NCBI RefSeq assembly: GCF_042652645.1 | Contig: NZ_JBHSGU010000009.1 | Location: 62,001-126,000 of the forward strand | DNA: 64,000 nt | Direction of reading: 5' to 3' | DNA from: Glaciecola siphonariae | Lineage (GTDB): Bacteria; Pseudomonadota; Gammaproteobacteria; Enterobacterales; Alteromonadaceae | In this document: positions 51,855 through 61,168 of the stretch, piece by piece | Layout: the number at the start of each line of letters is the position of its first letter | Position numbering within the stretch: the stretch's first letter is position 1 | Program-made: the position numbers and the translations under genes | The notes under the pieces: model-generated | The model's database searches: none | What the model saw: only the letters and a program-made list of their open reading frames with translations | Told to the model about the DNA's origin: nothing

Positions 51855-52391
51855 CTAGGTGCCAAATACCTCGCGTAGTTTTAAGCCCATCGCTGTTGAG
51901 TAGCCGTAAGATTTGCTTATCACCTCTTGTTTAGTGTTAATGAGATAGTAGCTGGGGTAGCCCTGAATTTGAAATTGGGTTTTTAAAGTATCGTGACCGA
52001 ACAACACGGTGGAGCTCACATCATGTTCATCTACAAACTGCTCGACTGCCTCTCGATTAGGGTAGTCTAAAGCGATTACCACCACATTGATTTTATGCTC
52101 ATCTAGATACGCCAAGTTCCCAATGCTCAAGGCACAAACAGAGCACCAAGGGGCAAAAAAATACACCAAGGTAGGTTTGTTTTCTGCTAATAGGGGCACT
52201 ACGTTTCCGTTGAGGCTCACCAAATTTTGCTGTTGTACGCGCATACTGCCGTCGCTTGCGAGCATATCGCGGGTTTGCCAATACATAATGGCTGCTATGA
52301 CTATTAGCAACACAGCGGCATCTCTTAAATAGCCAAGCCACTTCGGCGTTTTGCTATGTTCCTTTTTGAGCATATTATTTGTTTTGCTCAT
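51855..52391 (-). CDS. Thioredoxin-like membrane-anchored protein (TlpA/DsbE type)
   Basis: 178 residues from ATG 52391; GAGGTG just upstream supports this start over the in-frame GTG at 52397. There is one N-terminal membrane anchor (about 18-38, YLRDAAVLLIVIAAIMYW), then a thioredoxin fold facing the periplasm with active site APWCSVCALSIG (CxxC), and a cis-Pro region GYPSYYLI. It would reduce or oxidise disulfides in envelope proteins. Redox partner unknown. Divergent from the TonB-domain protein gene. Confidence 0.87.
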   Translation of the reverse strand: MSKTNNMLKKEHSKTPKWLGYLRDAAVLLIVIAAIMYWQTRDMLASDGSMRVQQQNLVSLNGNVVPLLAENKPTLVYFFAPWCSVCALSIGNLAYLDEHKINVVVIALDYPNREAVEQFVDEHDVSSTVLFGHDTLKTQFQIQGYPSYYLINTKQEVISKSYGYSTAMGLKLREVFGT

Positions 52392-52514
52392 TGCCACCTC
52401 ATCGCTTTATACTGAAGTTAAATGCCGAGCACCGTTTTTTGAGCTAGGCTTATGAGTGAGTGTTAAAATAATACTCGCTTTATTGATAGATTACCCAAAT
52501 ATGGATATTTAATT

Positions 52515-53714
52515 ATGATTTGTCGACTCTTTACGTTTAAAAGCATCTCTACAAATGCGCCTAAAAAAATCAATAAAAGTATCACCGGTAGGTTTGTAAT
52601 AACAAGCGTCTTTAGCCTTGTTGTAGGGTTGGGTTTTTTTAGCCTTGTCCAGGCGCAAACCATCCCCGAAGACAATCTGCTTCCCTGTGATGAGCTTGAG
52701 CAAAAAGCGCTTGAGCAAGTTAGTCCTGACGAGGTCAAAAAAATCACCGCATACAAGCCTGCGGAAATTAAAGAGCGAAAAAATCCTCGTTACCCAGAAA
52801 GTGCTATCCGAGGAAAAAGAGAAGGCTGGGTAAAATTAAGTTACGTCATAGACACCCAAGGCAATGTGCAAGACCCAGTTGTAGAAGATTATGCGGGTGA
52901 TAGAAGCTTTAAACGAGCCGCGATGAGTGCAATTAAGGGATGGACCTTTGAGCCGGCAATAAAAAATGGCGAGCCTACTGAGCAATGTCATCAAGAGGTT
53001 ATAATGAGCTTTGCGCTTTCAGGAAAAGGAGGTGCCTCGCGTCGTTATGCTGTGAAGTATCGAGAAGCCGATGAAAAACTAGAAAGTGGTGATGTAGCCA
53101 GCGCAGATCAACTGGTGCAAGAGTTAGCACAAGGCGATTATCGTAATCGCTACGAAAACGTATGGACCTTTAGTTTAGATGCCCGCGTTGCCAAAGAGTT
53201 GGGCGATGAAAAACGAGAGCTGGCAAGTATTAGGCGCTTATTGTCGAGTTCGAGTTTTATTGGGAGCAAGGACGCAATTTTCAGTCCTGAGTACTATGCC
53301 TATATGTACCAGCGCATGTTCTCGCTAGAGCTAAAACAGAATTTATTCGCAGAGGCGATGCAAACGGTAGCCGAAATACGAGAGCTAGAAAATGCAGACG
53401 CTATCCTAGCGCCGCTCCAGCCTACTATTGATGAGGTTCAGGAATTTATCGCTTCAGACGAAAACTTCTTTGTAGTTGTGGATTTGGACGAGACAGGCAG
53501 TTATTTCCACTCATTGGCACGCAATAAGTTTGCCTTTGCCGACATACAAGGCAGCTTAGACACCGTAGAGGTAAGATGCGACACGCATCGGGAGAAGTTT
53601 ACTGTGGCCGAGGAGTTTGTATGGGATATTCCGAAGTCATGGGGCCAATGCCGCGTGCTTGTAGAAGGAAAACAAGGCACGCGCTTTGGCTTAGTCGAAG
53701 TCAATAAGGTTTAA
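52515..53714 (+). CDS. Secreted TonB C-terminal-domain protein with unknown C-terminal region
   Basis: 399 residues. A hydrophobic N-terminal segment (about 21-45, ending VQAQ) is a signal peptide or anchor. A TonB_C-type domain follows at about 90-175 (NPRYPESAIRGKREGWVKL, then WTFEPA). The remaining 225 residues are helical and partly TPR-like (about 195-320) and end in a small beta-rich part. Unlike true TonB there is no Pro-rich spanning linker, and the TonB domain is not terminal, so it probably does not drive receptors. It may be a periplasmic peptidoglycan- or receptor-binding protein. Confidence 0.75.
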   Translation: MICRLFTFKSISTNAPKKINKSITGRFVITSVFSLVVGLGFFSLVQAQTIPEDNLLPCDELEQKALEQVSPDEVKKITAYKPAEIKERKNPRYPESAIRGKREGWVKLSYVIDTQGNVQDPVVEDYAGDRSFKRAAMSAIKGWTFEPAIKNGEPTEQCHQEVIMSFALSGKGGASRRYAVKYREADEKLESGDVASADQLVQELAQGDYRNRYENVWTFSLDARVAKELGDEKRELASIRRLLSSSSFIGSKDAIFSPEYYAYMYQRMFSLELKQNLFAEAMQTVAEIRELENADAILAPLQPTIDEVQEFIASDENFFVVVDLDETGSYFHSLARNKFAFADIQGSLDTVEVRCDTHREKFTVAEEFVWDIPKSWGQCRVLVEGKQGTRFGLVEVNKV

Positions 53715-53743
53715 TGCAAATGCTTATCCAGAGCTGAGCCTAT

Positions 53744-55267
53744 TTACAAAGAGCCCATTGGACGATTTTCTCTGCCTTTGATGCCGCGTAAATCGTCTCC
53801 AAGCTCAGCTCGTTTTATGTCGGCGAGCGCTTCAATCTCAGCGACAATATCTGGTCGTTCAGCACTTAAGTCCACGGTTTCACTCGGGTCGTTGTCGAGG
53901 TCATAGAGTTTAATTGCGTCGAGCATTACAAAGCCGCTTTTGCCTTTGTTGCCGTTGTTTCCGATTTGTTCAACAAGATTGTAGCGGTGAGGATAGTAAA
54001 GCTTCCATTGCTTATATCTGACGGCGCTCAAATCATTATGGTGAAAGTAAAAAAAGTAGGCCTCGTGGGCAGGTTCGCTTTGTTTGCCGCTTATGATAGG
54101 CCAAATATCTTTACCGTCTATTTCCTTTTCAGGTAGGCGTGCTCCGGTGAGTTTCGCCAATGTGGGCAACAAGTCGATGGTCATCATAGGTGTGCTGACG
54201 ATATCCTGTTTTGCCAAGCCAGCAGGCCATTGAATATGAGCAGGCGTGCGTACGCCTCCCTCAAACGTACTCTGCTTGCCGTTACGTAATTCACCAGACG
54301 AGCCGGCATGGTTGCCATAGGTTAACCATGGACCGTTATCTGACATATAAATCACTAAGGTATTTTCGTAAACGCCTTTACGCTTTAATGCGTCGATAAG
54401 TTGCCCAGTCGACCAGTCAATTTCCATGATCACATCGCCATAAAGGCCAGCCCCCGATTTACCCTCAAACTCTTTTGATACAAAAAGCGGCACGTGAGGC
54501 TGTGGATGAGCAAGCATCAAAAAGAAAGGCGATGCTGCGTTTTTTTCAATAAAAGCAACGCTGCGTTCAGTGATGTTTTTGGTTAAGTTTGATTGATCGT
54601 CAGTCAGAGTCTCTACGATTTGGTCTTGGTCAAACACTGGCAACGGCCCGAAGTCGTAATTTTTGTTGACATTACCCGACCACATGTCGTTAGAGTAAGG
54701 AATGCCATAATAGGTATCAAAGCCGTGCTCGGTAGGTAAAAAGGGAGACACATCGCCTAAATGCCACTTGCCGAACAAGCCTGTTGCATAGCCTTGTTCT
54801 TTGAGCAATTCAGGCAGTGTTTCTTCATCTGGGTTGAGGCCCACAGCCGGCCCATCTGTTAGTGCGGTTGGAAACAGTGCATAACTTATCCCCAAGCGGT
54901 TAGCATAGGCGCCGGTTAAAATAGAGGCGCGAGAGGTGCTGCAAATGGGTTGCGATACATAAAAATGGCTAAGCATGACGCCGTTCTCGGCGATACTGTC
55001 AATGTTTGGTGTTTCATATTGCGTTTGCCCAAAACCAGATGTGTCGCCATAGCCTTGGTCGTCAGTAAGAATGAGCACGATATTTGGGCGTTTAGGTTCG
55101 TCTGCTTTGTTTTCAAGCGTATCCAATGTCATTTGTGAGGAAGCATCATTTACTGTGCTTGCCTCTTGAGCGGGTGAGCATCCTGTTGTTAGCACAGTGA
55201 CTAACAAAGACAGAGGCACAAACACGCTAAGCGAGAGCCTGTTAAGAGATATGAGAGGTATATTCAT
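53744..55267 (-). CDS. Sulfatase (arylsulfatase family, formylglycine-dependent)
   Basis: 507 residues: a signal sequence with a Cys near residue 30 (TTGCSPAQ) that may be lipidated, though the lipobox is imperfect; metal-binding IVLILTDDQGYGD; the sulfatase motif CSTSRASILTG with Cys at about 108 to be oxidised to formylglycine; FGKWHLGD; MLAHPQPHVPLF; and YMSDNGPW. It removes sulfate from an ester, in marine bacteria often from algal polysaccharides. No glycoside hydrolase or maturase is adjacent. It converges with the TonB-domain gene with 29 bases between. Confidence 0.93.
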   Translation of the reverse strand: MNIPLISLNRLSLSVFVPLSLLVTVLTTGCSPAQEASTVNDASSQMTLDTLENKADEPKRPNIVLILTDDQGYGDTSGFGQTQYETPNIDSIAENGVMLSHFYVSQPICSTSRASILTGAYANRLGISYALFPTALTDGPAVGLNPDEETLPELLKEQGYATGLFGKWHLGDVSPFLPTEHGFDTYYGIPYSNDMWSGNVNKNYDFGPLPVFDQDQIVETLTDDQSNLTKNITERSVAFIEKNAASPFFLMLAHPQPHVPLFVSKEFEGKSGAGLYGDVIMEIDWSTGQLIDALKRKGVYENTLVIYMSDNGPWLTYGNHAGSSGELRNGKQSTFEGGVRTPAHIQWPAGLAKQDIVSTPMMTIDLLPTLAKLTGARLPEKEIDGKDIWPIISGKQSEPAHEAYFFYFHHNDLSAVRYKQWKLYYPHRYNLVEQIGNNGNKGKSGFVMLDAIKLYDLDNDPSETVDLSAERPDIVAEIEALADIKRAELGDDLRGIKGRENRPMGSL

Positions 55268-55398
55268 AATATATTCAACGCGTTAGTGAGTGAGTATGTA
55301 TGGTTATAAGCCCTCATTGTGCGCCGACCCTCGGTGTAAGTAAACTGGGGTTGTTTAGCAATCGCATTATGAAAATTTCATAGGGCGCGCCCTAAAGT

Positions 55399-56643
55399 TT
55401 ACTTTACCTGTAAGCCCTGTTGGAGAGCCTGTTTACACGCGCCAACAGCAGGTATGCAGGCAATAATGAGTGTGGCTACGCAAACTAATGCTAAAATACC
55501 CAGCGTGTTCAGGTTGAAAAGACTAGCCTCTATAAACAAGCCATATTGCTGACTCAACCACTGACTACCTAAGATCAAGCTACCGTAAACCAGCCCCATC
55601 GCCAATACGCAAGCGCTAAGGGCAATAAGTAAGGCCTCGGCTTGAATCAAAATAAATATAGCAATGGGGCTTGCGCCAATGGCCCGCAGCACGGCCAGCT
55701 CACGACTGCGCTCGCGAATAGAAGTGAGCAGCATGGTGGCCATACCAAGTAAAGATGAAATTAAAATCAAAAAAGAAATTAGGCGCAGAAGATTCTCTAC
55801 GTTACCTACCAACTTCCACACCTCGGCCAGTGCGATTCCGGGCAAGATGGCGCTTAAAGGCTCGCCCCTATATTGATTTATATCTCGCAGCGCGCTGAGC
55901 GCCATTATTTTAGATTCTAAACCTACCAAGACAGCACTCACGCTTTGTATATTAAATTCTGGCGTCTCGCCGGCGGCAAGATTGGCTAATAGTGCCTCTT
56001 GGTCGGCCTCGCTCATGTGCATTGCCTCAATACCTGCAAGACTAACGTGCACGGTTTGGTCTACCGGCGTGCCTGTAGGTGTTAATATGCCTGCTACGGT
56101 AAAAGGTGAATCATCGTGGTGATGAAAGCTGGTGTGGCCAATGCCATGCGATATTACCAGCGAATCACCGACTTCATAGTTGAGCTTACGCGCCACCTCA
56201 GCACCAATCACAGCCTCTAGGGGACTTGAAAATATGTTGCCATCTTCAAAGCTCAATGCTTGCTTATTCCCGTATTTGTAATAGGTAAAATAGTCTTCAT
56301 TGGTGCCTACAACGCGATATCCACGGTGTGAATCACCTAAAGAAAGCGGTATAGCCCAAGCGACGTTATTCGCATTTTTAACTGCTTCAAAGCTGTCCCA
56401 AGATAAATTATTGCTAGGGCTGCCAATTCTAAAAATCGAGTATAGCAGCAGGTTCATTTGTCCGGTTCGAGCCCCCACAATTATGTCGACATCAGATACT
56501 GTGCGGCTAAAACTTTGCTTAGCTTGGCTTCGAATATGTTCAACACTCAGCAGCAGGCTTACGCTTACTAACATCGATAGCAGTGTGAGTAAAACTGCGC
56601 TACGACGACTGCGTAAACTGCCTAAAGCAATAGATAAAATCAT
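55399..56643 (-). CDS. ABC transporter permease, MacB/FtsX type with His-rich loop
   Basis: 414 residues: TM1 (about 13-33), a large periplasmic MacB-like domain (35-270), and three C-terminal segments (about 275-300, 325-350, 375-400) with SSLLGMATMLLTSIRERSRELAVLRAIGASP, the FtsX domain hallmark. The periplasmic part has a histidine-rich stretch (SHGIGHTSFHHHDDSPF). This recalls the FtsX-type permease of zinc-starvation operons in pseudomonads (PA4065-like). The ATPase gene overlaps by ATGA. Substrate unknown; metal-related envelope work is inferred. Confidence 0.85.
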   Translation of the reverse strand: MILSIALGSLRSRRSAVLLTLLSMLVSVSLLLSVEHIRSQAKQSFSRTVSDVDIIVGARTGQMNLLLYSIFRIGSPSNNLSWDSFEAVKNANNVAWAIPLSLGDSHRGYRVVGTNEDYFTYYKYGNKQALSFEDGNIFSSPLEAVIGAEVARKLNYEVGDSLVISHGIGHTSFHHHDDSPFTVAGILTPTGTPVDQTVHVSLAGIEAMHMSEADQEALLANLAAGETPEFNIQSVSAVLVGLESKIMALSALRDINQYRGEPLSAILPGIALAEVWKLVGNVENLLRLISFLILISSLLGMATMLLTSIRERSRELAVLRAIGASPIAIFILIQAEALLIALSACVLAMGLVYGSLILGSQWLSQQYGLFIEASLFNLNTLGILALVCVATLIIACIPAVGACKQALQQGLQVK

Positions 56644-57329
56644 AGTGATTCAGCGCCTAATGTGGATAGTTCGGCCATGCTGATGTGCTGCTCAAAATAG
56701 CCGGCAAGAGCGCTGTCATGACTCACAAATAGCAAGGTGCTTTTATTGGTTTGGGTAAGCTTTAGTAACATCTCCATAAAGGCGTCTCTAGCGTTGGCAT
56801 CAAGTGCAGATGTCGGTTCATCAACAACCAGTATTTCTGGTGAATTGATCAAGGCGCGCACGATGGCCACTCGCTGCTGCTGACCGACACTAAGCAAAGA
56901 AGCCTGTCGGTCGAGGAGGGCAGGCTCGAGCTGTAATTGCGTAAAAAAGTCGAGCAAGCGGACATCAAGGTTCTGCTTAACTGCGCCAGCAAAGTATGCC
57001 GCTGCCTGAATATTTTGCCGCACACTTAGATAGGGAATAAGGTTAAACTGCTGAAAGACCACGCCAATGTGTTTTGCACGTTTAGCGTCGCGCTGAGTTC
57101 CTCTTAATTGGCTAAAAGCGCCGCCTAAAATGTCGATATTGCCACTAGTAGGCACCAATGCTCCGCAGATTAAATTCAGCAAGGTACTTTTGCCGCTGCC
57201 TGAAGGCCCTGATATAAACAAAGACTGGCCTTGTTCAACTTGCCAATCAGGGATGTTCAGAAGCTCTTGCCCATTATCTTGGTAGCGAAAGTGCAGGTTG
57301 GTAACGTGGATGGCAGGTTTTGTTAACAT
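56640..57329 (-). CDS. ABC transporter ATP-binding protein
   Basis: 229 residues of the MacB/LolD group: Walker A GPSGSGKSTLLN, Q-loop VFQQFNLIPYLSV, signature LSVGQQQRVAIVRAL, Walker B ILVVDEPTSALD, and H-loop FVSHD. It energises the FtsX-type permease encoded immediately downstream, with which it overlaps by four bases. Such pairs act as mechanotransmission or lipoprotein/peptide machines rather than classical importers. No periplasmic adaptor or zinc protein gene is next to it. Confidence 0.9.
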   Translation of the reverse strand: MLTKPAIHVTNLHFRYQDNGQELLNIPDWQVEQGQSLFISGPSGSGKSTLLNLICGALVPTSGNIDILGGAFSQLRGTQRDAKRAKHIGVVFQQFNLIPYLSVRQNIQAAAYFAGAVKQNLDVRLLDFFTQLQLEPALLDRQASLLSVGQQQRVAIVRALINSPEILVVDEPTSALDANARDAFMEMLLKLTQTNKSTLLFVSHDSALAGYFEQHISMAELSTLGAESL

Positions 57330-57440
57330 CTAGTGAGTCAATTCCTAGTAGCAGTAAGCGTGACGACTGAACAAATAATAGCGCTGAGCCTTATAAATTG
57401 CACTAAATCTTAGGCAGTGGAATGCTGGGGCAAACAACAA

Positions 57441-58085
57441 ATGCGCAATTTATCAGTTTATACTCAAGTTGTGAGTGTTACGGTTTTATTTTTTATCATG
57501 GGAATGGCAATTATGGGGAGTATGAGCAAAGAGAGTTTCGCCAACGATAAAGCAACTACTGACAAATTGCCCGCTAGCCCGGCGATAGCATTCGAGACCA
57601 TCGCGGAGCTCGAGAACTGGGTGATTGTTAACGACACCGTGATGGGTGGTCGCTCACGCGCCCAGATGCAATTGCAAGACAATATGCTCGTGTTTTCTGG
57701 CACCCTTTCTTTGAAAAACAACGGCGGCTTCGCGTCTATTCGTCGTGTATACGACCCTAAAAGCTGGTTGACTAATCAAGCGATACAAATCAAAGTAATC
57801 GGCGACGGCCGTGATTATCAGTTTAGACTACTAACCAATCGGTTTATGGACGGCGTTGCTTATGTGGCCAATTTCGAAACGGTAAAAGGCGAAGAAACCA
57901 CCTTGAGTTTCACCGCCGCTGACTTTACCCCGCAGTTCAGAGGACGCTTGGTAAAAGGCGCGCCGCAATTATCCTTTGAGGATATTCAGCAGCTCGGGTT
58001 TATGTTAGCAGACAGTCGCCCCGGTGAATTCGCGTTGAAAGTTGCGAGTATAGAGCAGGCGCTTCGCATGGCCAGCATTCAATAA
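57441..58085 (+). CDS. CIA30-family protein
   Basis: 214 residues from the ATG at 57441 (an in-frame GTG lies at 57417). A signal peptide or anchor is followed by a single CIA30 (complex I intermediate-associated protein 30-like) beta-sandwich: NDTVMGGRSRAQMQL, FSGTLSLKNNGGFASIR, YQFRLLTN, and LGFMLADSRPGEFALKV. Bacterial members are secreted or periplasmic with unknown role, related to carbohydrate-binding folds. The permease gene starts 44 bases downstream. Confidence 0.85.
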   Translation: MRNLSVYTQVVSVTVLFFIMGMAIMGSMSKESFANDKATTDKLPASPAIAFETIAELENWVIVNDTVMGGRSRAQMQLQDNMLVFSGTLSLKNNGGFASIRRVYDPKSWLTNQAIQIKVIGDGRDYQFRLLTNRFMDGVAYVANFETVKGEETTLSFTAADFTPQFRGRLVKGAPQLSFEDIQQLGFMLADSRPGEFALKVASIEQALRMASIQ

Positions 58086-58129
58086 CAACATGAGGTAATG
58101 CAGGGCACATTACTCAAAAGGACCAGAAA

Positions 58130-59254
58130 TTGCGACAGTTAATATCGGCAACCACCACCCCTCTTGCATCAATCTTTGGCAGCGGATTTTTAGTTATTGT
58201 CCCTATTCTTGCGGGTGCTGTTGGAGAGTTTTCTGTGTTTGCGATGGCGGCAATTTGTTTACTCGCTTTTTTAGTTGGCGAAGTCATCAGGCATAACATT
58301 TTATCCGTTGAGCTTGCGCTTCAAAATGGCGCCTCAAAGATTACGCTAAGCCTAGAGCGCTTGTCGGATGTTGCTCTTATTGTCGCTTACGTTATTTCTG
58401 TTTGTCTTTACCTACATATTTTGTCGGCTTTTGTGCTCGCAGGTCTCGATATCGAATCGCACTTTGCAGACGATATGCTAACCACTTGTGTGATTGTGTT
58501 TATCACCTTAATTGGATTAACAAAAGGCCTGCAACCATTAGAGAAACTAGAGAAGTGGGCGTTATATGTCACGCTGGCTATTATCATTGTGCTATGCGCA
58601 GCGTTTGCTTACTACGACGGTTCGCTTCTAAGCGGTGGTAAGTCTTTTCAAATGCCGCAAACAAATGCGTATTCAAATTGGCAAATACTCACTATTTTGG
58701 CGGGCACCCTCATTGTTGTGCAAGGCTTTGAAACAAGTCGATACTTAGGCGCTAGCTACCCCAGTAAAATAAGAGTTGCCTCTTCTCGTCTCTCCCAGAT
58801 AATCGCGACAGTTGTGTATCTGAGCTTTGTCGCACTTACTCTTCCTGCTGTGCATCTTCTCAACGGTGTTTATAACGACAATAGTTTAATTGAGTTAGTT
58901 GGCTATACCGCTGCACTTTTGGTGGCGCCTTTAATTTTGGCGGCAACCTTGAGTCAATTTTCTGCCGCAGTGGCAGATACTTTAGCCGCGGCGGGCAATC
59001 TAAATGAGCTTAGTAATAAAAAAGTGCCAGAAAAACTAGCCTACCTACTAATTGGTATGGCGGCGGTGGCACTGACGTGGACCGTCGACACTTTCACGGT
59101 GCTGGCGCTGGCCTCGCGGGCTTTTGCGCTTTATTACTTCTTGCAGTGTTTAGTGGCCTTAACCGTCACGAGCAATATTGGCTTAAAGCTATTCTTTACT
59201 CTTATGGCGTGTATCCTAGCCTTTATTACCTTATTTGCTGTGCCTGTCGGGTAG
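58130..59254 (+). CDS. Polytopic membrane protein, APC-superfamily-like permease
   Basis: 374 residues with about ten membrane segments. Start is TTG, with AAAAGGA 7 bases upstream. The N-terminal IFGSGFLVIVPILAGAVGEF resembles the first helix of amino-acid or metal permeases of the APC superfamily, and ILAGTLIVVQGFETSRYLGASYP in the middle resembles helix 6 of that fold. I cannot name a family more closely. It may form a unit with the CIA30 gene (44-base gap). Confidence 0.7.
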   Translation: MRQLISATTTPLASIFGSGFLVIVPILAGAVGEFSVFAMAAICLLAFLVGEVIRHNILSVELALQNGASKITLSLERLSDVALIVAYVISVCLYLHILSAFVLAGLDIESHFADDMLTTCVIVFITLIGLTKGLQPLEKLEKWALYVTLAIIIVLCAAFAYYDGSLLSGGKSFQMPQTNAYSNWQILTILAGTLIVVQGFETSRYLGASYPSKIRVASSRLSQIIATVVYLSFVALTLPAVHLLNGVYNDNSLIELVGYTAALLVAPLILAATLSQFSAAVADTLAAAGNLNELSNKKVPEKLAYLLIGMAAVALTWTVDTFTVLALASRAFALYYFLQCLVALTVTSNIGLKLFFTLMACILAFITLFAVPVG

Positions 59255-59442
59255 CTTTCGCTTTTGGCGTTAGTCTTGCATCATTTAATGTTTTTATCGT
59301 TATGTCCGATATAAACACTATGCCGTATTCTCATCAATAATTGCCACTAGCAATCAAGGTCGTTGTGCTAGCTTTTGAACAGAATACATACTGTAAATCG
59401 CGATATTGATATCCATTATTCTTCTCGAGGAATGTTGCACCC

Positions 59443-60528
59443 ATGTTAGTTCTGGCCAGCCACCATAAAACTGTATTAAAAGAAAACGAGGCCCTGAAGG
59501 CTCGAATTGCCGCCCTTGAGGCCGATAATCAAGCGCTACGAAGCGAAAGTGCAAGCATGCAAGACGCGTTTGCTAATTTATCGCAAACGCAGGCTGACGG
59601 GTTCGACGATAAGCTACTTAAATGCGCCATCGGTGCCATGCGTCAAATAGAGGGCATTAGGGAAACCGTGCTTCATTCTTTTGAACGTATAGATGACGAA
59701 TCAAAAGCGGTAGAACAAATAAACGATCTGTTTGCAGTGTCGAGCACTGAGTTGTCTAACATTTTATCGGCTATGGACCAAATGGGCACTAAAATGGGCG
59801 GCATGGCCACTAGCATTACCGGCTTGTCTGACACCGCCGACAGCATCAATACCTTTGTTTCGACCATCGCTAACATCTCTGATCAAACCAATTTACTGGC
59901 TTTGAACGCCGCAATTGAAGCAGCCCGAGCGGGTGATGCTGGCCGAGGATTTAGCGTAGTCGCCGACGAGGTGCGAACTCTCGCAACTGAAACCAACAAG
60001 TCAGCCAGTGAAGTAGCCGAGCTTGTTAGTAGCATACTGCATTCGACTAAATCAGCCGTTGGCTCGGTTGACGAGATAAGCGGAAATAATCAAAGTTTGT
60101 CACAAGGCGTGAATCAGCTAAATACTCACTATCATGCGATTGTGAGTAAATGTGAAAGCATGACCTCCACCATTTCTTACTCCTCACATCTATCATTTAT
60201 TCAAACGGTCAAGCTTGATCATATAGTATGGAAGGCAGAAGTATACGCCGGTGTGTGTGGCTTAGAGGCTAAACGTGCCGACGAGCTTAGTGACCATCAC
60301 AGCTGTCGCTTAGGCAGGTGGTACGCTTCGCAGTCGCAAAGCGACATTGCTAAACATGCAAGCTTCAGAAGCCTTGAAAGACCGCATCAACAAGTCCATC
60401 AAGAGGGCGTTAATGCACTACGCGCAATGGCAGATGGCAATAAGGTTCAAGCGATAAGTCATTTGCACGCCATGGAAGCGGCTAGTGACAAAGTGATGCA
60501 CATTCTTGATGAGCTGGCCGCTGCCTGA
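59443..60528 (+). CDS. Soluble chemoreceptor with zinc-binding CZB domain
   Basis: 361 residues without a membrane segment. The N-terminus is a coiled coil (about 8-45). A short MCP signalling region follows (about 100-220, SDQTNLLALNAAIEAARAGD and GRGFSVVADEVRTLATET). A C-terminal CZB domain (about 255-345) has the zinc ligands in LDHIVWKAEVY, HSCRLGRWY and ERPHQQVH. CZB proteins sense zinc or hypochlorous acid through the Cys-zinc core. It would signal from the cytoplasm to CheA, or control a diguanylate cyclase. Single gene followed by a terminator. Confidence 0.92.
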   Translation: MLVLASHHKTVLKENEALKARIAALEADNQALRSESASMQDAFANLSQTQADGFDDKLLKCAIGAMRQIEGIRETVLHSFERIDDESKAVEQINDLFAVSSTELSNILSAMDQMGTKMGGMATSITGLSDTADSINTFVSTIANISDQTNLLALNAAIEAARAGDAGRGFSVVADEVRTLATETNKSASEVAELVSSILHSTKSAVGSVDEISGNNQSLSQGVNQLNTHYHAIVSKCESMTSTISYSSHLSFIQTVKLDHIVWKAEVYAGVCGLEAKRADELSDHHSCRLGRWYASQSQSDIAKHASFRSLERPHQQVHQEGVNALRAMADGNKVQAISHLHAMEAASDKVMHILDELAAA

Positions 60529-60554
60529 TTTTTGAGGCCTAGATAAAAATGCAT

Positions 60555-60583
60555 AAAAAAACCGAGTTGAGCTCGGTTTTTTT
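60555..60583 (+). terminator. Rho-independent terminator
   Basis: ACCGAG-TTGAG-CTCGGT hairpin within A-run and T-run, 27 bases after the CZB receptor stop. The flanking A-run also permits action on the minus strand. Confidence 0.88.
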
Positions 60584-60624
60584 AAATATTACGTCGGTAT
60601 TAAGGGTAAATCTGCACCCAGAAC

Positions 60625-60978
60625 TCAGAAGAACCAGCTTGTCGGGTTTGGATGGGCTTGTTTTTTATCAATCAGTAAGAAGCCTTTTACGCTTCTGATA
60701 ATTAGCCAGACGACAAAGAAAATAAGCACTAAATAACCGACCAGTACCAACATCAGTAACGAACCGATAAAGATGTATAGAAAACCAATCCAGAAAGTAC
60801 GAATTTGAAATTGAAAATGCGAGCGCAACCACTCAGGGCTATCGTTTTTCTTGATGTAGGCAATCACAACACCAATGATGCCAGTTAAGCCAACAATTAT
60901 GCTGGCTAAATAAAGAATATAGACCAATTTGGCCATGCTAGAGGTATCGTCTTTGGTTTCTAAAACGGGGTCGGTCAT
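60625..60978 (-). CDS. DUF4870-type small membrane protein
   Basis: 117 residues with three hydrophobic segments (about 17-42, 60-76, 78-97). The pattern MAKLVYILYLASIIVGLTG, then SPEWLRSHFQFQIRTFW, is that of DUF4870/Tic20-like proteins widespread in gammaproteobacteria. Function unknown. Monocistronic and divergent from the DUF5916 gene, with about 190 bases for both promoters if the later start of that gene is right. Confidence 0.8.
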   Translation of the reverse strand: MTDPVLETKDDTSSMAKLVYILYLASIIVGLTGIIGVVIAYIKKNDSPEWLRSHFQFQIRTFWIGFLYIFIGSLLMLVLVGYLVLIFFVVWLIIRSVKGFLLIDKKQAHPNPTSWFF

Positions 60979-61168
60979 GCTTCATATCCTTATAGGTATT
61001 ATTTGAGCGTAAAGCATAGGGGATATTATGTCTCTTGCCAATGAGAAAACAGCCTGTCTGACCAGCTCGGTTTTTAGCAATGATGTGAACAAAATAGGGC
61101 TTAGCATTAAGACTTTAGAATTAAATTGCGTTAATATCCGCGCCAGATTTATTACTCGCACTCAAATT

